A DNA stretch of 64,000 nt from Narthecium ossifragum (Eukaryota > Streptophyta > Magnoliopsida > Dioscoreales > Nartheciaceae). Position numbers and translations under genes: made by a program. The stretch covers positions 18,642,094 through 18,706,093 of the forward strand of contig OY986967.1 of the NCBI GenBank assembly GCA_963920575.1. Reading direction: 5' to 3'. Below the pieces are notes generated by a model. The model was not told where the DNA came from. It saw only the letters and a program-made list of their open reading frames with translations, and did not search any database. Below, piece by piece: positions 1 through 9,445 of this stretch. Position 1 is the first letter of the stretch. Each line of letters opens with the position of its first letter.

Positions 1-619
1 CTGCTGGAGCCAATGAATATGACCTTCCCAAAACCATCAAGCTCGCCGATATGAAGACTCCTGGGTGGATACAAGGTTCTGGCCCTAGAATGGCAAAACG
101 ACATATCCAAATCGAAAGAAAAGCCGTTGTGAAAACTTGGTCACCAAAAACCGCGCGCGGACCAAAAGCCTGGTTCTTACAAAAATACTGCATCCAGTCT
201 TTAAAAGAAACTTTATCGCTATCTTCGGCCAACCCCTTCCATATTTGCAAAAGTTGATATGCCACAAGAGGATAAAGAGGAACGTTCATGTTGCCCTTCG
301 TGGTCGTCAGAGCATTGTTCTCATCATGGAGATACTCCTCGTATATATCCCCGGTTAAAAAAAAACCGCCAAGATAAAAAATAGGGCTTTTTATATATTT
401 CTCCTTCAAAAGTTTCTAAATATCATAATTATCCTTACATTTTTTCAGCTTACTAATGTACCCTTGAAAACTTGAGAATATGGTTAATTTGCCCCTTGGG
501 TTACTTGCTGGCGAATCATCATGAAATACTCTTAGCGCCGTTAACGGCAGTAGATAAAAAGACGTTATTACGCCGGAATTCTACTCACGCACTCTGTTGC
601 CTCGTCTCCCTCGTCATCG

Positions 620-748
620 ATGGATAAGCTGACTGGCGGCGGTGCAAGCACGCCGACCTTCTTGGTGGTGGCGGTGTTGGCGCATGCCTTTCCTCATTTT
701 GTGGCCGTCTCAGTAGGGGCCAACATCTCCGGTGGCCACGTCAACCCG
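620..748 (+). pseudogene. Captured tonoplast intrinsic protein (TIP aquaporin) fragment
   Basis: The 43 codons from the ATG at 620 read [10 protein letters not shown], then [22 protein letters not shown]. This is the loop, second membrane helix and first NPA box region of plant TIP aquaporins, which carry water and small solutes across the vacuole membrane. The match stops after Asn-Pro of the NPA motif, so the alanine and everything after it is missing, and the upstream first helix is also absent. A few substitutions (a proline inside the helix) suggest relaxed constraint. It lies in the Pack-MULE in one open frame with the carboxylesterase piece that follows. Assignment to TIP1 or TIP2 type is not possible from this stretch. 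Confidence 0.88.
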
Positions 749-1110
749 CATCATCTTCTTCCTCCTCTTCTCCCCCTCCTACACCGCTCCCCCCGCTGCC
801 CACCTGCTGCATGCCACGACCACCATCACCACCACTACGACGACGACGCGGCGGCCACACTCGCCTGGCTCCGCTCCCATGCATCCTCCCCCAACCCAGA
901 CCCCTGGATCGCTGAGTCCACCAACTTCTCCCGACTCTTTATCTCCGATGAATCAGCCGGGCCCAATCTTGTCCACTACCTGGCCCTCGGATCATCCGAA
1001 GCCCCCGATCTAAACACTCTCCGAGTCCGGGGGTACGCCCTCCTGATGCCCTTCTTCGTCGGGACCCAGCGCACGAGATCCGAAGCGTAGTGCCCCAAGG
1101 GGGAGTTCTT
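749..1110 (+). pseudogene. Captured plant carboxylesterase (CXE, alpha/beta hydrolase) fragment
   Basis: From about 800 the frame reads [23 protein letters not shown], then [36 protein letters not shown] and GTQRTRSEA. This is the middle of a plant carboxylesterase of the CXE/GID1-related family. In active members the nucleophile serine sits in GDSAGAN; here that box has become DESAGPN, keeping the serine but losing the flanking glycine. The first ~50 bases match best in another frame ([10 protein letters not shown] resembles the region after the HGGG oxyanion box), so the 5' part is frameshifted. A TAG at 1088-1090 ends the frame, while CPKGEFLN beyond it still looks like the family. The TIP and CXE pieces form one 156-codon open frame (620-1087) that is not a functional hydrolase. 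Confidence 0.87.
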
Positions 1111-2213
1111 GAATTTCGTCACTGCCGTCGCACAGACTTCGCCACTGTCATCGTACACCACCGCCACCGTCGCCGTTGGCTTGACTTCACCCCCGCCAAC
1201 GCCGGATTATTGCTGCTCGACAGAGGACATCGGGGAGGATGGAGGAGGGGTAATTAAGTAAATTTACATTCTCTGTTTAAGTTCTAATCATGTTAAATCA
1301 TGGTTAAGTTAAATAGGCTGACGGAAGTTGACGGAGGGGTAGGTTTATGAATTTTTCAAGTTTTCAAGTGTATATTAGTAAGCCAAAAAAATATAGGGAT
1401 AATTATGATATTTAGAAACTTTTGAAGGAGAAAGATGTAAAAAGCCCTAAAAAATATCCAGCAAGGTCACCATCACCTCCTCGTGAAGAAACAGAAAAGT
1501 GTTCATCTGCATCTCTCCATCAAGCTACAAATGAACTGTTCATTTATAGAGTAACGACCGAGTGAACAATATATCTGGGCATATATCCCCGACTTCCAGA
1601 AGTTCGAAGATTCCATCTCTAATACGTCCTGGCCCCACTTCACATATGTGATAGAAGGTCCATAAAACTCATGAAAGTAGTTGGTCCAGTCCAGCTCCTT
1701 AGAAATCAAATGATTGGTAAGACAGGGGAATGGCACAGATGTCAGACCATTCGCCAATGGAGAAAGCAACACGGCATCGAAAGAAGGTCGTGCGCTACTC
1801 CGAAAACCATCCTTCTGATCGATCTTCCCTTCGGCAATCCTACAAGTTACGGTATAAGATGCGCCTCGTCCTCGTCCTTGATAACGAATATCTTCAACCG
1901 AGCTGCCAACTTTGCCAAAGGAGTGTGTGTCTCAATATCTTTAGAGGAAGATGAACTCGCCATCCTGCTAAAAAAAAAAAAGAATCAGTACATACGTATA
2001 TCAAAAAAGGGGGAGAAAGAAAGGAGATACATGCAATGCGCAGAGCAAGAAAAAGAGAAGAGAAGGAGAAAGCGATGTGCAGAGCAAGAAAGAGAGAAGG
2101 GAAGGAGAGCGATGGGTTCTCATGCTAAACTTCGCCCACCACTATTTGGACTGAAGGAAAAGAAGAAAATGAAAGAAGAAAAGAAGGCAACAAGCAACCC
2201 AAAGATCGTTACC

Positions 2214-3665
2214 TGATGAGTCACTAAATATTCATACTTAAACCCCTTAATTTACATTTGTTAGTCCGAGAGTGTTTTTATTTGATAGTTTGTTAATTGA
2301 TTTCAGGTTTAATGAAGATTCAAGTTAGAAAATACAGAAAAAGACTAATATGTGGAAATTACGTCACTCCGCTGTCAGTTTGAAAAGAATTCACCAAATT
2401 CTCCAGATAAATCTCAAATTCCTGAAATTTGGAGAACCTATAGAAAACGTCAAGATGAACAACTTTTATGTTGGGCACTTAGCGAGATTCTGGACAAATG
2501 AATAGCAGTTTTAAAGAATATGAAGATAAACAGATGCTTGGAAACTGGTCCGTCGATGCTCAGGAGACTATTCGCCAAATATTCCATATAAGTTTAAATA
2601 ATGTCAGATCTTTGGGACAGCACAGAAGGCTTCCTAATCTACAGCTTTCATGTTGAGCATATTTCCAAATTCCTGACGAGTTGAACCCAGTCATAACCGG
2701 AAGAGGCTGTCAGAATTAAACTAGGAAATTCGAGTTGCACTAGAGGTCCAACTCAACCCATAACCCTAATTCCGAGAATACATCTATAAGAAGGGGTTGT
2801 CTGGCCAAAAATTGGCAACTTTTGGAGCACTTTTGGACGAGAAGGTTAGGGTTTTGAAGACAGCGATCTTTCCGCGGGGATCAATGGCTTCATCTTCTAC
2901 ACCGATTCATGATTTCCAAGAGATGAGTGGCTAGATTTCTGTTCTTAGGAATACCATGAAACCCTAGTGTAACTTTTGATTTTTTTTTAGTTGGATTTTT
3001 GTGAACTTCTCTATGTATAATCTCATGAATATGCTTGTAATGATTATAGAGTTGAAGGAATAGAGTTCCGTTGACGTATTCTTAGTCCTATATGATGGTT
3101 GTAGTTGATTGTAGAGATTCACGAGATAGTTTTCATGTGGTTTGTGATTTGCCTTTGAGATAATCTATGCTACGTGAAGATAAGTCATGCTAAGGTCATT
3201 AGGAGTAGAATAAATTAAGATAATGGTAGGACCGAAGATGATTTATGCCAAACAAAGATAGATTATGCCGTATAAAACATAAAACCTTCTTTTAGGGATT
3301 CGTGTGAGCTTGAAGCCATACGATCCATAATGCTTAGAGAAGTGATCAAGATGATAACTATGGAATATTAAGGGTGAAACTAGGGTGGATTGTGTATTTC
3401 CTAAGACATCTTTTTCAGTTGATTAAAACTTTAATATTTTCTTTTGCTTTCTTAGATAGTTTCAGTTAGATCAATCTATCATTGAATTTGTTCACTTAGA
3501 TCTAGAGTTTTGAGAATTAATTTTGTTTTTCCTAGTAATTCCCTGTGGTTCGACTCCAGATTTCACCACTAGTTTACGTAGTAGTATTAGTGACTGAATA
3601 AGGATATAAATTTAAGATTTGATTGAGGTTAGTAACGTTTTAATGACAATGTTTGCGAACGCTCA
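2214..3665 (+). mobile_element. Solo LTR, family C, 1452 bp
   Basis: The block starts TGATGAGTCACT and ends GCGAACGCTCA. It is flanked by the perfect 5-bp repeat TTACC at 2209-2213 and 3666-3670. A second copy lies in reverse at 24417-25798 with its own duplication. The 3' part near 3540 carries the typical 'gttcgactccag' stretch. No internal retroelement sequence remains, so this is a solo LTR left by recombination between two LTRs. It is inserted in non-coding DNA upstream of the minus-strand PMD frame. Confidence 0.88.
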
Positions 3666-3670
3666 TTACC

Positions 3671-4894
3671 TCTTCTTCACAACTAGCCTCCCTGTTTACA
3701 CCGTCACGCTCGTCACCACCTAAGCCCACGACGGGCCATGACGTCGCCCAAGCCTCAACGCTTTGGCCTCCCTTGTGACTGCCGTTTCCCTCCTTGCCGC
3801 TCAAGAAGCTCCAGGAGAAGCAAAACGGTCAGCTAAGCCTTGAGGCAAATGAAAAAAAGACATAGGAAAGGATGAACGTGGAAGAAATAGAGGAATGGGT
3901 TCAAAGCATTGGCTGGCAACTGTGGCAACTTCATCATTGGTTTATCAGCATGCTCTGTTCCGGTTTCGTGCCGCATCAAACTCGTTGCTTGACTCCAGCA
4001 ATAGGCTGTGCCAGTGTCTTAGTCTAAGTCTCACACAACAACCTCGGAAAGTTCCCCATGGGTTCGCCGGTATGCCCTTCAGCTGTGAACACCAAGTTCA
4101 CCAGAAGTAATAGCAAGATATGACCAAATTGTCGGCCTTCTCTAAAGATATCAAGCTTACCAAATACCTCCAATAACGCCCTCCAAAAACATGACTGGAG
4201 AAAAGAAAGGTATGCGGGAATAAAGAGGATGCGACCAAAACAAAGAAACAGAGCATGCAGAAATAAAAGTGCATAGGCATGCGATCCAAGCAAAAAAAAA
4301 TGAAATGCATCAAAGATTGACAAAAAAGGGGGAGGCTGTTGACAATCAGAATATGAGAGCAAGTAGGTCAGAAGGAAAAATAAAGACCTGGATTAAAAAA
4401 GCTCCAAATCTTTTTTTTTTCAACCTCTTGAACGTTGAACTTTTGCTGAGAGGGGAGAAAACTCTTGTTATTGAGAAATCCTCAGAAAGAACCATGCGAG
4501 CGGAGCGACCTGGATATATATATATGAGGGCATGAACGATAAGATCGAACTCCCACACGATCTCGCCAAACCACCGATATTAAGATTTATCGAGCCATTA
4601 AAAAAAAAAGGGGGAGAAGTGAAATTGGTTTTAGAAGAGTTCAAAATAAGTTGGAACCCATCCTAAGCCGATTCATAGCCAGATGTCATCAAAATAATTC
4701 AACAGAAGCTAGGGCACAGATTAATCATCAAACAATCCCAATCCCACTTGGATTTCTTTGGCCAGGCCGAAGTTTAAATGTCCGAAAGTGTTTTTTAAAA
4801 AAAATCACATGAAATCGACAATCAAATCATAAAATTTTCGAGTCCCGCATGTTCAAATCACATAAATTTCACACACAGGTCTCAAGGGGGCATC
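3671..4894 (+). other. Non-coding 3' region of a PMD/Tat-like gypsy element, ending in a polypurine tract
   Basis: No frame here resembles a known protein. The stretch is A-rich with several purine runs (about 4320-4333, 4598-4618). A short polypurine tract at 4884-4890 (AAGGGGG) stands four bases before TGTTGACATCG at 4895, the usual arrangement of plus-strand priming site and 3' LTR start. I read it as the tail of the element whose antisense PMD frame lies upstream. Confidence 0.4.
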
Positions 4895-7186
4895 TGTTGA
4901 CATCGATTTTAGCTAAAGCTAAGTGGACAACATTTGCGGAATTCTCCCGACTGAATCCGCATGCACCAAATCCAAACTGGCTCATACACAGTCGAGTCCA
5001 TCCAAATCCCCTATATATTCTCGGTTTAGACGACAACCTATACAAACAGAAGAAATAAGGGTATTTTGAGAATTTAGACCAAAATACATGTCTAAATCTC
5101 CCACTACATCCTAAAATAGCCTTTACATAGCTTTGACGGCATCCTATAGAAAACCAAATAAATAAGGGTATTTTGGGAATTTAGACCAAAATACATGTCT
5201 AAATCTCCCACTACACCCCAAAATAGCCTTTACATAGCTTTGACGACATCCTAAATAAGTTGTGCAAATATAGGAGCGTTTTGGTAATTTTCCACAACAT
5301 TAGGGACATTATAGAAAATTCCCTGAAATCAATAAAGGAAAAATCCGAAAACTCAAAATAAATCCAAACAAATACCCAACTTCAAATTCACCTAAATCAC
5401 GGCCAAGGCGATGCGCGCGCACATGACTCACATACATCGAGTTAAAAATACGCGCGCCACATAATGCGTGCAAGTATGCATGACATGCACAAAAGTCGTG
5501 CCGCCATGCGTCGCAACCAGACCGAAAGGGTATTTTGGTCATTTAACCTCAAGAGGCATTTTGGTCATTTCACATCTTCACGGGTGTGAAAATCTGAAAT
5601 TGAGGTATTTTCTCTACCCCGGGGACATTTTGGTCCAAAATACATAGGACCAGGGGTAGTTCAGTAAATCCTCCAATCATTATGTGAAATATTAAAATTG
5701 AAAACCCAAACAAGACATTCGAAATTTAGACAAATATTCGACAGCTAGACAATTATTCAAATTCAGGATAAATATTTGAAATTTGAATGAACATTCAAAA
5801 TTTAAACAAGTTCACACATGAACTCGAAATTTAAACGGACATTCGAAATTTAAACGTCATATCTCAACTCCCTGATCCGGATGGTTAGGAAATCCTAACC
5901 TCCCTATATCACAACAAATGCCAAATCTTAACATCCCAGCCCTCCAAAAAAACATAGTTGGAAATCAAATCTCAACACCCATGATCCCTATGCTCTCGTG
6001 CGTATCTCACCAAATCCCCAACAAACAGCCCGATTCCTATATGAAGAGGAGAAGAGGGATGAAGAGGGGGCTGGCCTAAAAAACAATTCAAAGAAAGAGA
6101 AGAAGAGAAGGAAACGCCTGAGAGGAAGGAACCTATCGCCGTCCCTGGCCTTGAGCCAGTCTAAGGTCCTCGTCGTCGCCCTCCTTGATCCAACCCAAGG
6201 AGCTCGTCGAAGGAACTCATCGCCGTCGTCTTCCTTGATCCAACCAGAGGACTCATCCCCGTTGCCGTCCTCGAGCCACCCATGAATCGTGAAGCACGCC
6301 TCCAGCAAGGTCCTCGTCGTGGCCTCCCCTGCTTCTATCCATCCTAAAGCTTGGACGCCTCCCCTGTTTTCGATCGCCCATTCCTCTGCTCCAGCCACAC
6401 CTCCACGGCGACGAAGTTCAGATCCAGGCGCTCCCCTGTTTTATCCGCGACTCCCCCTATTTTCACCAGCCTTGAACATTGGACGGCGCCTCCCCAACTT
6501 TATCCGACGTCTCCCCAACTCCATCGGCTTCTCCAACTATAACGGCGCTTCCACGACCAAGGCCTCCTCTGTTTCCAGCCGGCGTGCATCTTGGGTCAGT
6601 GTTCGTGCAGTCGAAGATGGAGGTGGCTTAGAACGAAAACTTATTGTTGATTAGATTTGCTAGTTTGTAGAAGACGAAGCAAGTTCTAAAAGTTTGCTGC
6701 CAAAGAAAGTTCTGGAAGATTGTTGTTTGTGAGCTTCGAAGATTATTATTCGTTGTTGCTAGAAGACAAAGATTGCTTGCTGCTGGTTGTGTGTTCAAAA
6801 ATTGCGCCGGTTGCTGCCAAAGAAAGCTTCATAAGCTTGAAGATTATTATTCGTTGGCTTGAAGATTATTATTCAGGAGAGCTGCAATCGGAACTTTGAA
6901 GCCGTACTTTCAACAAATCCGGCGACAAAGGTGAGGGTCTAAGACCCTCACGTTCTTACACATGTTCTTTGCCATTTTAATTTTATTAGTAGCAATGTAA
7001 AAAATCCGCTCTAAGTATCGGACCTAGAATCAGAGGTGTTCCCTGCGGGGATGTACATGATGGATTTGCCGACTTGGCGATCCAAGGGTGTAGTGCCTGC
7101 AATTTCCTTATACGAAATTAAAAATGATTTGCTCGAAAAAAAAATAGAATACTCGTCTCAACGAGATCGACATTTTATTCATGAAC
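4895..7186 (+). mobile_element. Putative LTR and leader of a Tat-like gypsy element
   Basis: A possible LTR starts with TGTTGACATCG directly after a polypurine tract. The stretch contains a tandem duplication (5057-5250), a pyrimidine- and purine-rich zone with open but unrecognisable frames (5990-6650), and a possible 3' end near 6927 (GGCGACA) or 6962. No primer-binding site could be identified. After about 7030 the sequence may be leader or gag-proximal DNA and is cut at about 7187 by a family-B LTR fragment. The long frames on both strands look like chance and are not annotated. Confidence 0.35.
5057..5250 (+). repeat. Tandem duplication, period 107 bp, about 1.8 copies
   Basis: The segment starting AAGGGTATTTTG at 5057 recurs at 5164 with only a few substitutions, including 'gaccaaaatacatgtctaaa' and 'tagcctttacatagctttga' in both units. 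It lies in the U3-like part of the putative LTR starting at 4895. Confidence 0.85.
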
Positions 7187-8211
7187 AGGGACAAAGCCCT
7201 AACTATATCTTACCAGATCTCTAAGAATACACAATACCAACTCTCACAATCGGCAATGCGTAGCAAAGATTTCACGAGATAAAGTAGGTAAACAATAGAT
7301 GAAACTATGGGATTATAAGATCATGAAAGAAGCATGACTGGATTCATAATATTAATCATCCACATAGAAATCTATAATCTGAAAATAATATTTGAAGATT
7401 CAATACATAGAAAAGAGTTTAACAATAAATATTAAAACTATGAACCATGATAAAAAAGAAATCCTAATTCTCACTAGGTCATCTGTCCGCCATGCCCGCG
7501 GATTACTCGACCATGGATGGAGATTTCTTCACCTTCTTCCTTCAGAAATGTCTAGAAAGAGCCTCCAAAAACGTCCAAGAAGCCCCTTTGATTAACCCTA
7601 AGTTTCCTATTTATAGGGTCCAAAAATTAGGAAACTCAGGTTAAGTTTAAACCCGTTATACGCCCACAGTCGATGCCACGGTCGACCGTGAACTGTGCAT
7701 AATATTTGAAAAAGCGGCGGTCGATCATCGCATCGACCCTAAGAAGTGTTTTTCTTGACAGAGGCTGACGGTCGATGTCACGGTCGACCGTGAGCATTGT
7801 GAGTGCGACGGTCGACCCTGAGCATTTTGAGCGCGATGGTCGATCTCGCGGATGATGCGACGAACGACTGTCACTATTCATTCAGAACTGCGCATTGGTA
7901 TAAAAAATGCTGTAACTTCTTGTAGAAAACTCGGAATCATGAACTATGAAATTTTTCAAAAACTAAACTTCCAGAGCTTTCCAATGGCATATGGTACATC
8001 ATCTAGTTCTTCGTGAGCAAGTACAGCGTAATCTTCCAAGTTGACCCATGTAATCTTTTCAGCTTCTTTTAGCTCCAATTTCCTGCATTTTCTGAACTAT
8101 GTGAAGCACATATAAGTATAAAAATAGCGCTAAAGAGGTTGATTAAGGGTGAAAACATAGCAATTGAGATGGTTATAAGGTTGTTCAGAGTGCACTTTCA
8201 TGCACTCATCA
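7187..8211 (-). mobile_element. Family B LTR fragment, minus orientation
   Basis: The right end reads 'gcactttcatgcactcatca' at 8192-8211, the complement of the family-B start TGATGAGTGCATG. The sequence follows the full copy at 35335-36961 from 'gggacaaagccctaact' (about 7187) onwards. The missing left end means it was truncated by deletion or later rearrangement, and no paired target duplication can be shown. On its own strand it carries a TATA-like sequence near 7612 and a cluster of GGTCGACC/GGTCGATC motifs at 7670-7850. It interrupts the Tat element just before its protease. Confidence 0.78.
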
Positions 8212-8681
8212 GTGACTTCGAAGACAAAGACTCACCAAGTCACATATTAGTCTCTGAAGAAATCCCTCACAAGGAGATGGTAGACGTTGACCTCAAATCC
8301 GACGGGACCTCTCTTGTCAAAGCTGGTAAACCTTCAACTTTTCATTCATTTAGTTTTCTCTTGCTTAAACCGGATGAGTCCGTTAGGACACATTTAAAGG
8401 CCCTCTATATAAGGGCTAAGCTCAATAGGATTGTGGTCCCGCGAGTTTTGATCAACAATGGTTCAGCCATTAGCCTATTACCCGAGGCGATGTTGACCCA
8501 TTTGAAAAAGACCTCATACATGTTCCCAACCGAGACCGCCATACATGGATTTACAGGTCGATTGACCCAAGCAAAGGGGGTTCTTATCATCGATGTATTG
8601 GTAGGGAGCGTCTCGACGGAAACCACGTTCTTTGTGGTGGACACCAAAGCGAGCTACAATGCTCTATTGGGTCAAGACTGA
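8212..8681 (+). pseudogene. Tat-type retroviral aspartic protease domain, active-site residue altered
   Basis: The frame entering from the LTR reads RIVVPRVLINNGSAISLLP, then a beta-rich stretch and ETTFFVVDTKASYNALLGQD, the usual layout of a retropepsin-like protease between gag and RT. Tat proteases normally have an aspartate in the DNGSA/DTG-type box; here the codon at 8454-8456 is asparagine (INNGS). The frame ends at 8679-8681 with TGA where the family has tryptophan, and readable sequence (VYANGCVPSSLHQ) continues beyond. It would normally process the gag-pol polyprotein. Confidence 0.75.
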
Positions 8682-9445
8682 GTCTATGCCAATGGTTGTG
8701 TCCCTTCATCTTTACACCAGTTATGGATAACAATAATCTTGAAATTGTTCATGCAGACAAACAACCAATAATGGCACATTCCAACTACATCGAAGCTACT
8801 TATTGTGTTGGCCCAGTGGAGATGTATCGCGGACACTTCACCCGGGAGGAAGATACCTCGAGGACGGAAGGAGTCTCTCGCACTTGGGAGAACGTCGAGA
8901 ACCCCGACCCTCCTAAACACCTCGAGCAAGGTGAAGCCTCGAACGCCGCTGTCGAACCCTCCGGAGCAGCGATCGAGGCCTCGACCCACGACCATGAATG
9001 ACCCCTCAATGCAAGGAGGGGGGCACGACACTGAACAAGTACCACTCGAGAAGGGTTGTACCCTAACAAAGGCAATGAACGAGGAAAGGAGAAATGCGGC
9101 AGAAGCTGTTCACTCTACCTTGGTAAGGTTGAACTCCTACCTCAGCAATCAAGCGTTCCCGAAGACTCGTCAGGAGGTCACACCCGTCGAAGGAGGACTT
9201 CGAGGCTCTCCCAGCACAAAAACCTGCCTTGTCAAAAAGGATACATCCAGGCTCGTAGAGAAAACAGATAGTGAACCTTTGAAGATCCCGGACACTATGG
9301 GGGGACAAGTAGACGATGACGATGTACATATGTTTCCTGCTTTCGCAAAAGCCTCATCTACGAATGAGTGCCTCTCTAGTGCGCCACTATCGGCCTTAGG
9401 TCTTCTAGCTTTCCTTAACGTCTCCGAACGAGCTCGAGGAAATTA
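8682..9445 (+). pseudogene. Protease-RT linker of the Tat element, frameshifted
   Basis: Two frames share this stretch. One includes LEIVHADKQPIMAHSNYIEATY, a Tat-like post-protease signature; the other stays open from 8805 to 9446 with no known domain (DTEQVPLEKGCTLTKAMNEE...). This is what a variable, low-conservation linker with a few indels looks like. No separate gene is claimed. Confidence 0.5.

Larger units (their letters stand above)
384..1447 (+). mobile_element. Pack-MULE, 1064 bp, non-autonomous Mutator-like element
   Basis: The two ends are inverted copies of each other over about 112 bases (384-495 and 1336-1447), beginning GGGCTTTTTA. The element is flanked by a perfect 9-bp direct repeat, TAAAAAATA, at 375-383 and 1448-1456. 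A 9-bp duplication with long terminal inverted repeats is diagnostic of Mutator-like elements. There is no transposase. The GC-rich interior holds two recognisable plant gene pieces (aquaporin and carboxylesterase) and a third GC-rich stretch (about 1110-1245) that I cannot identify. It is inserted in the PMD coding sequence of an older element. Confidence 0.92.
1..1963 (-). pseudogene. Plant mobile domain (PMD) reading frame, split by a Pack-MULE
   Basis: On the minus strand a frame opens at 1963 (MASSSSSKDIET), meets a stop after about 38 codons, and continues to 1503 with the PMD N-terminal pattern (FHEFYGPSITYVKWGQ, then SGIYAQIYCSLGRY). A frame change near 1500 gives the typical NTFLF..EEVMVTLLDI segment, which is cut at 1456 by an inserted transposon. 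The frame resumes at 383 and runs off the window start with a second PMD segment (FGDQVFTTAFLSIWICRF, then IHPGVFISASLMV). PMD proteins (MAIN/MAIL family) occur as host genes and as antisense passengers of gypsy and MULE elements. The purine-rich tract and LTR-like start downstream at 4884-4895 suggest this was a passenger of a plus-strand Tat-like element. Stops and a frameshift make it a pseudogene. The family call is firm; the host element is an inference. Confidence 0.75.

Noticed and set aside
4024..4362. Minus-strand frame of 112 codons, Phe/Leu-rich
   Set aside because: No recognisable family, and the opposite strand is A-rich non-coding DNA of an element tail.
5988..6654. Overlapping frames in both strands near 6 kb
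   Set aside because: Pyrimidine/purine-biased DNA in a putative LTR leader, no domain recognised.
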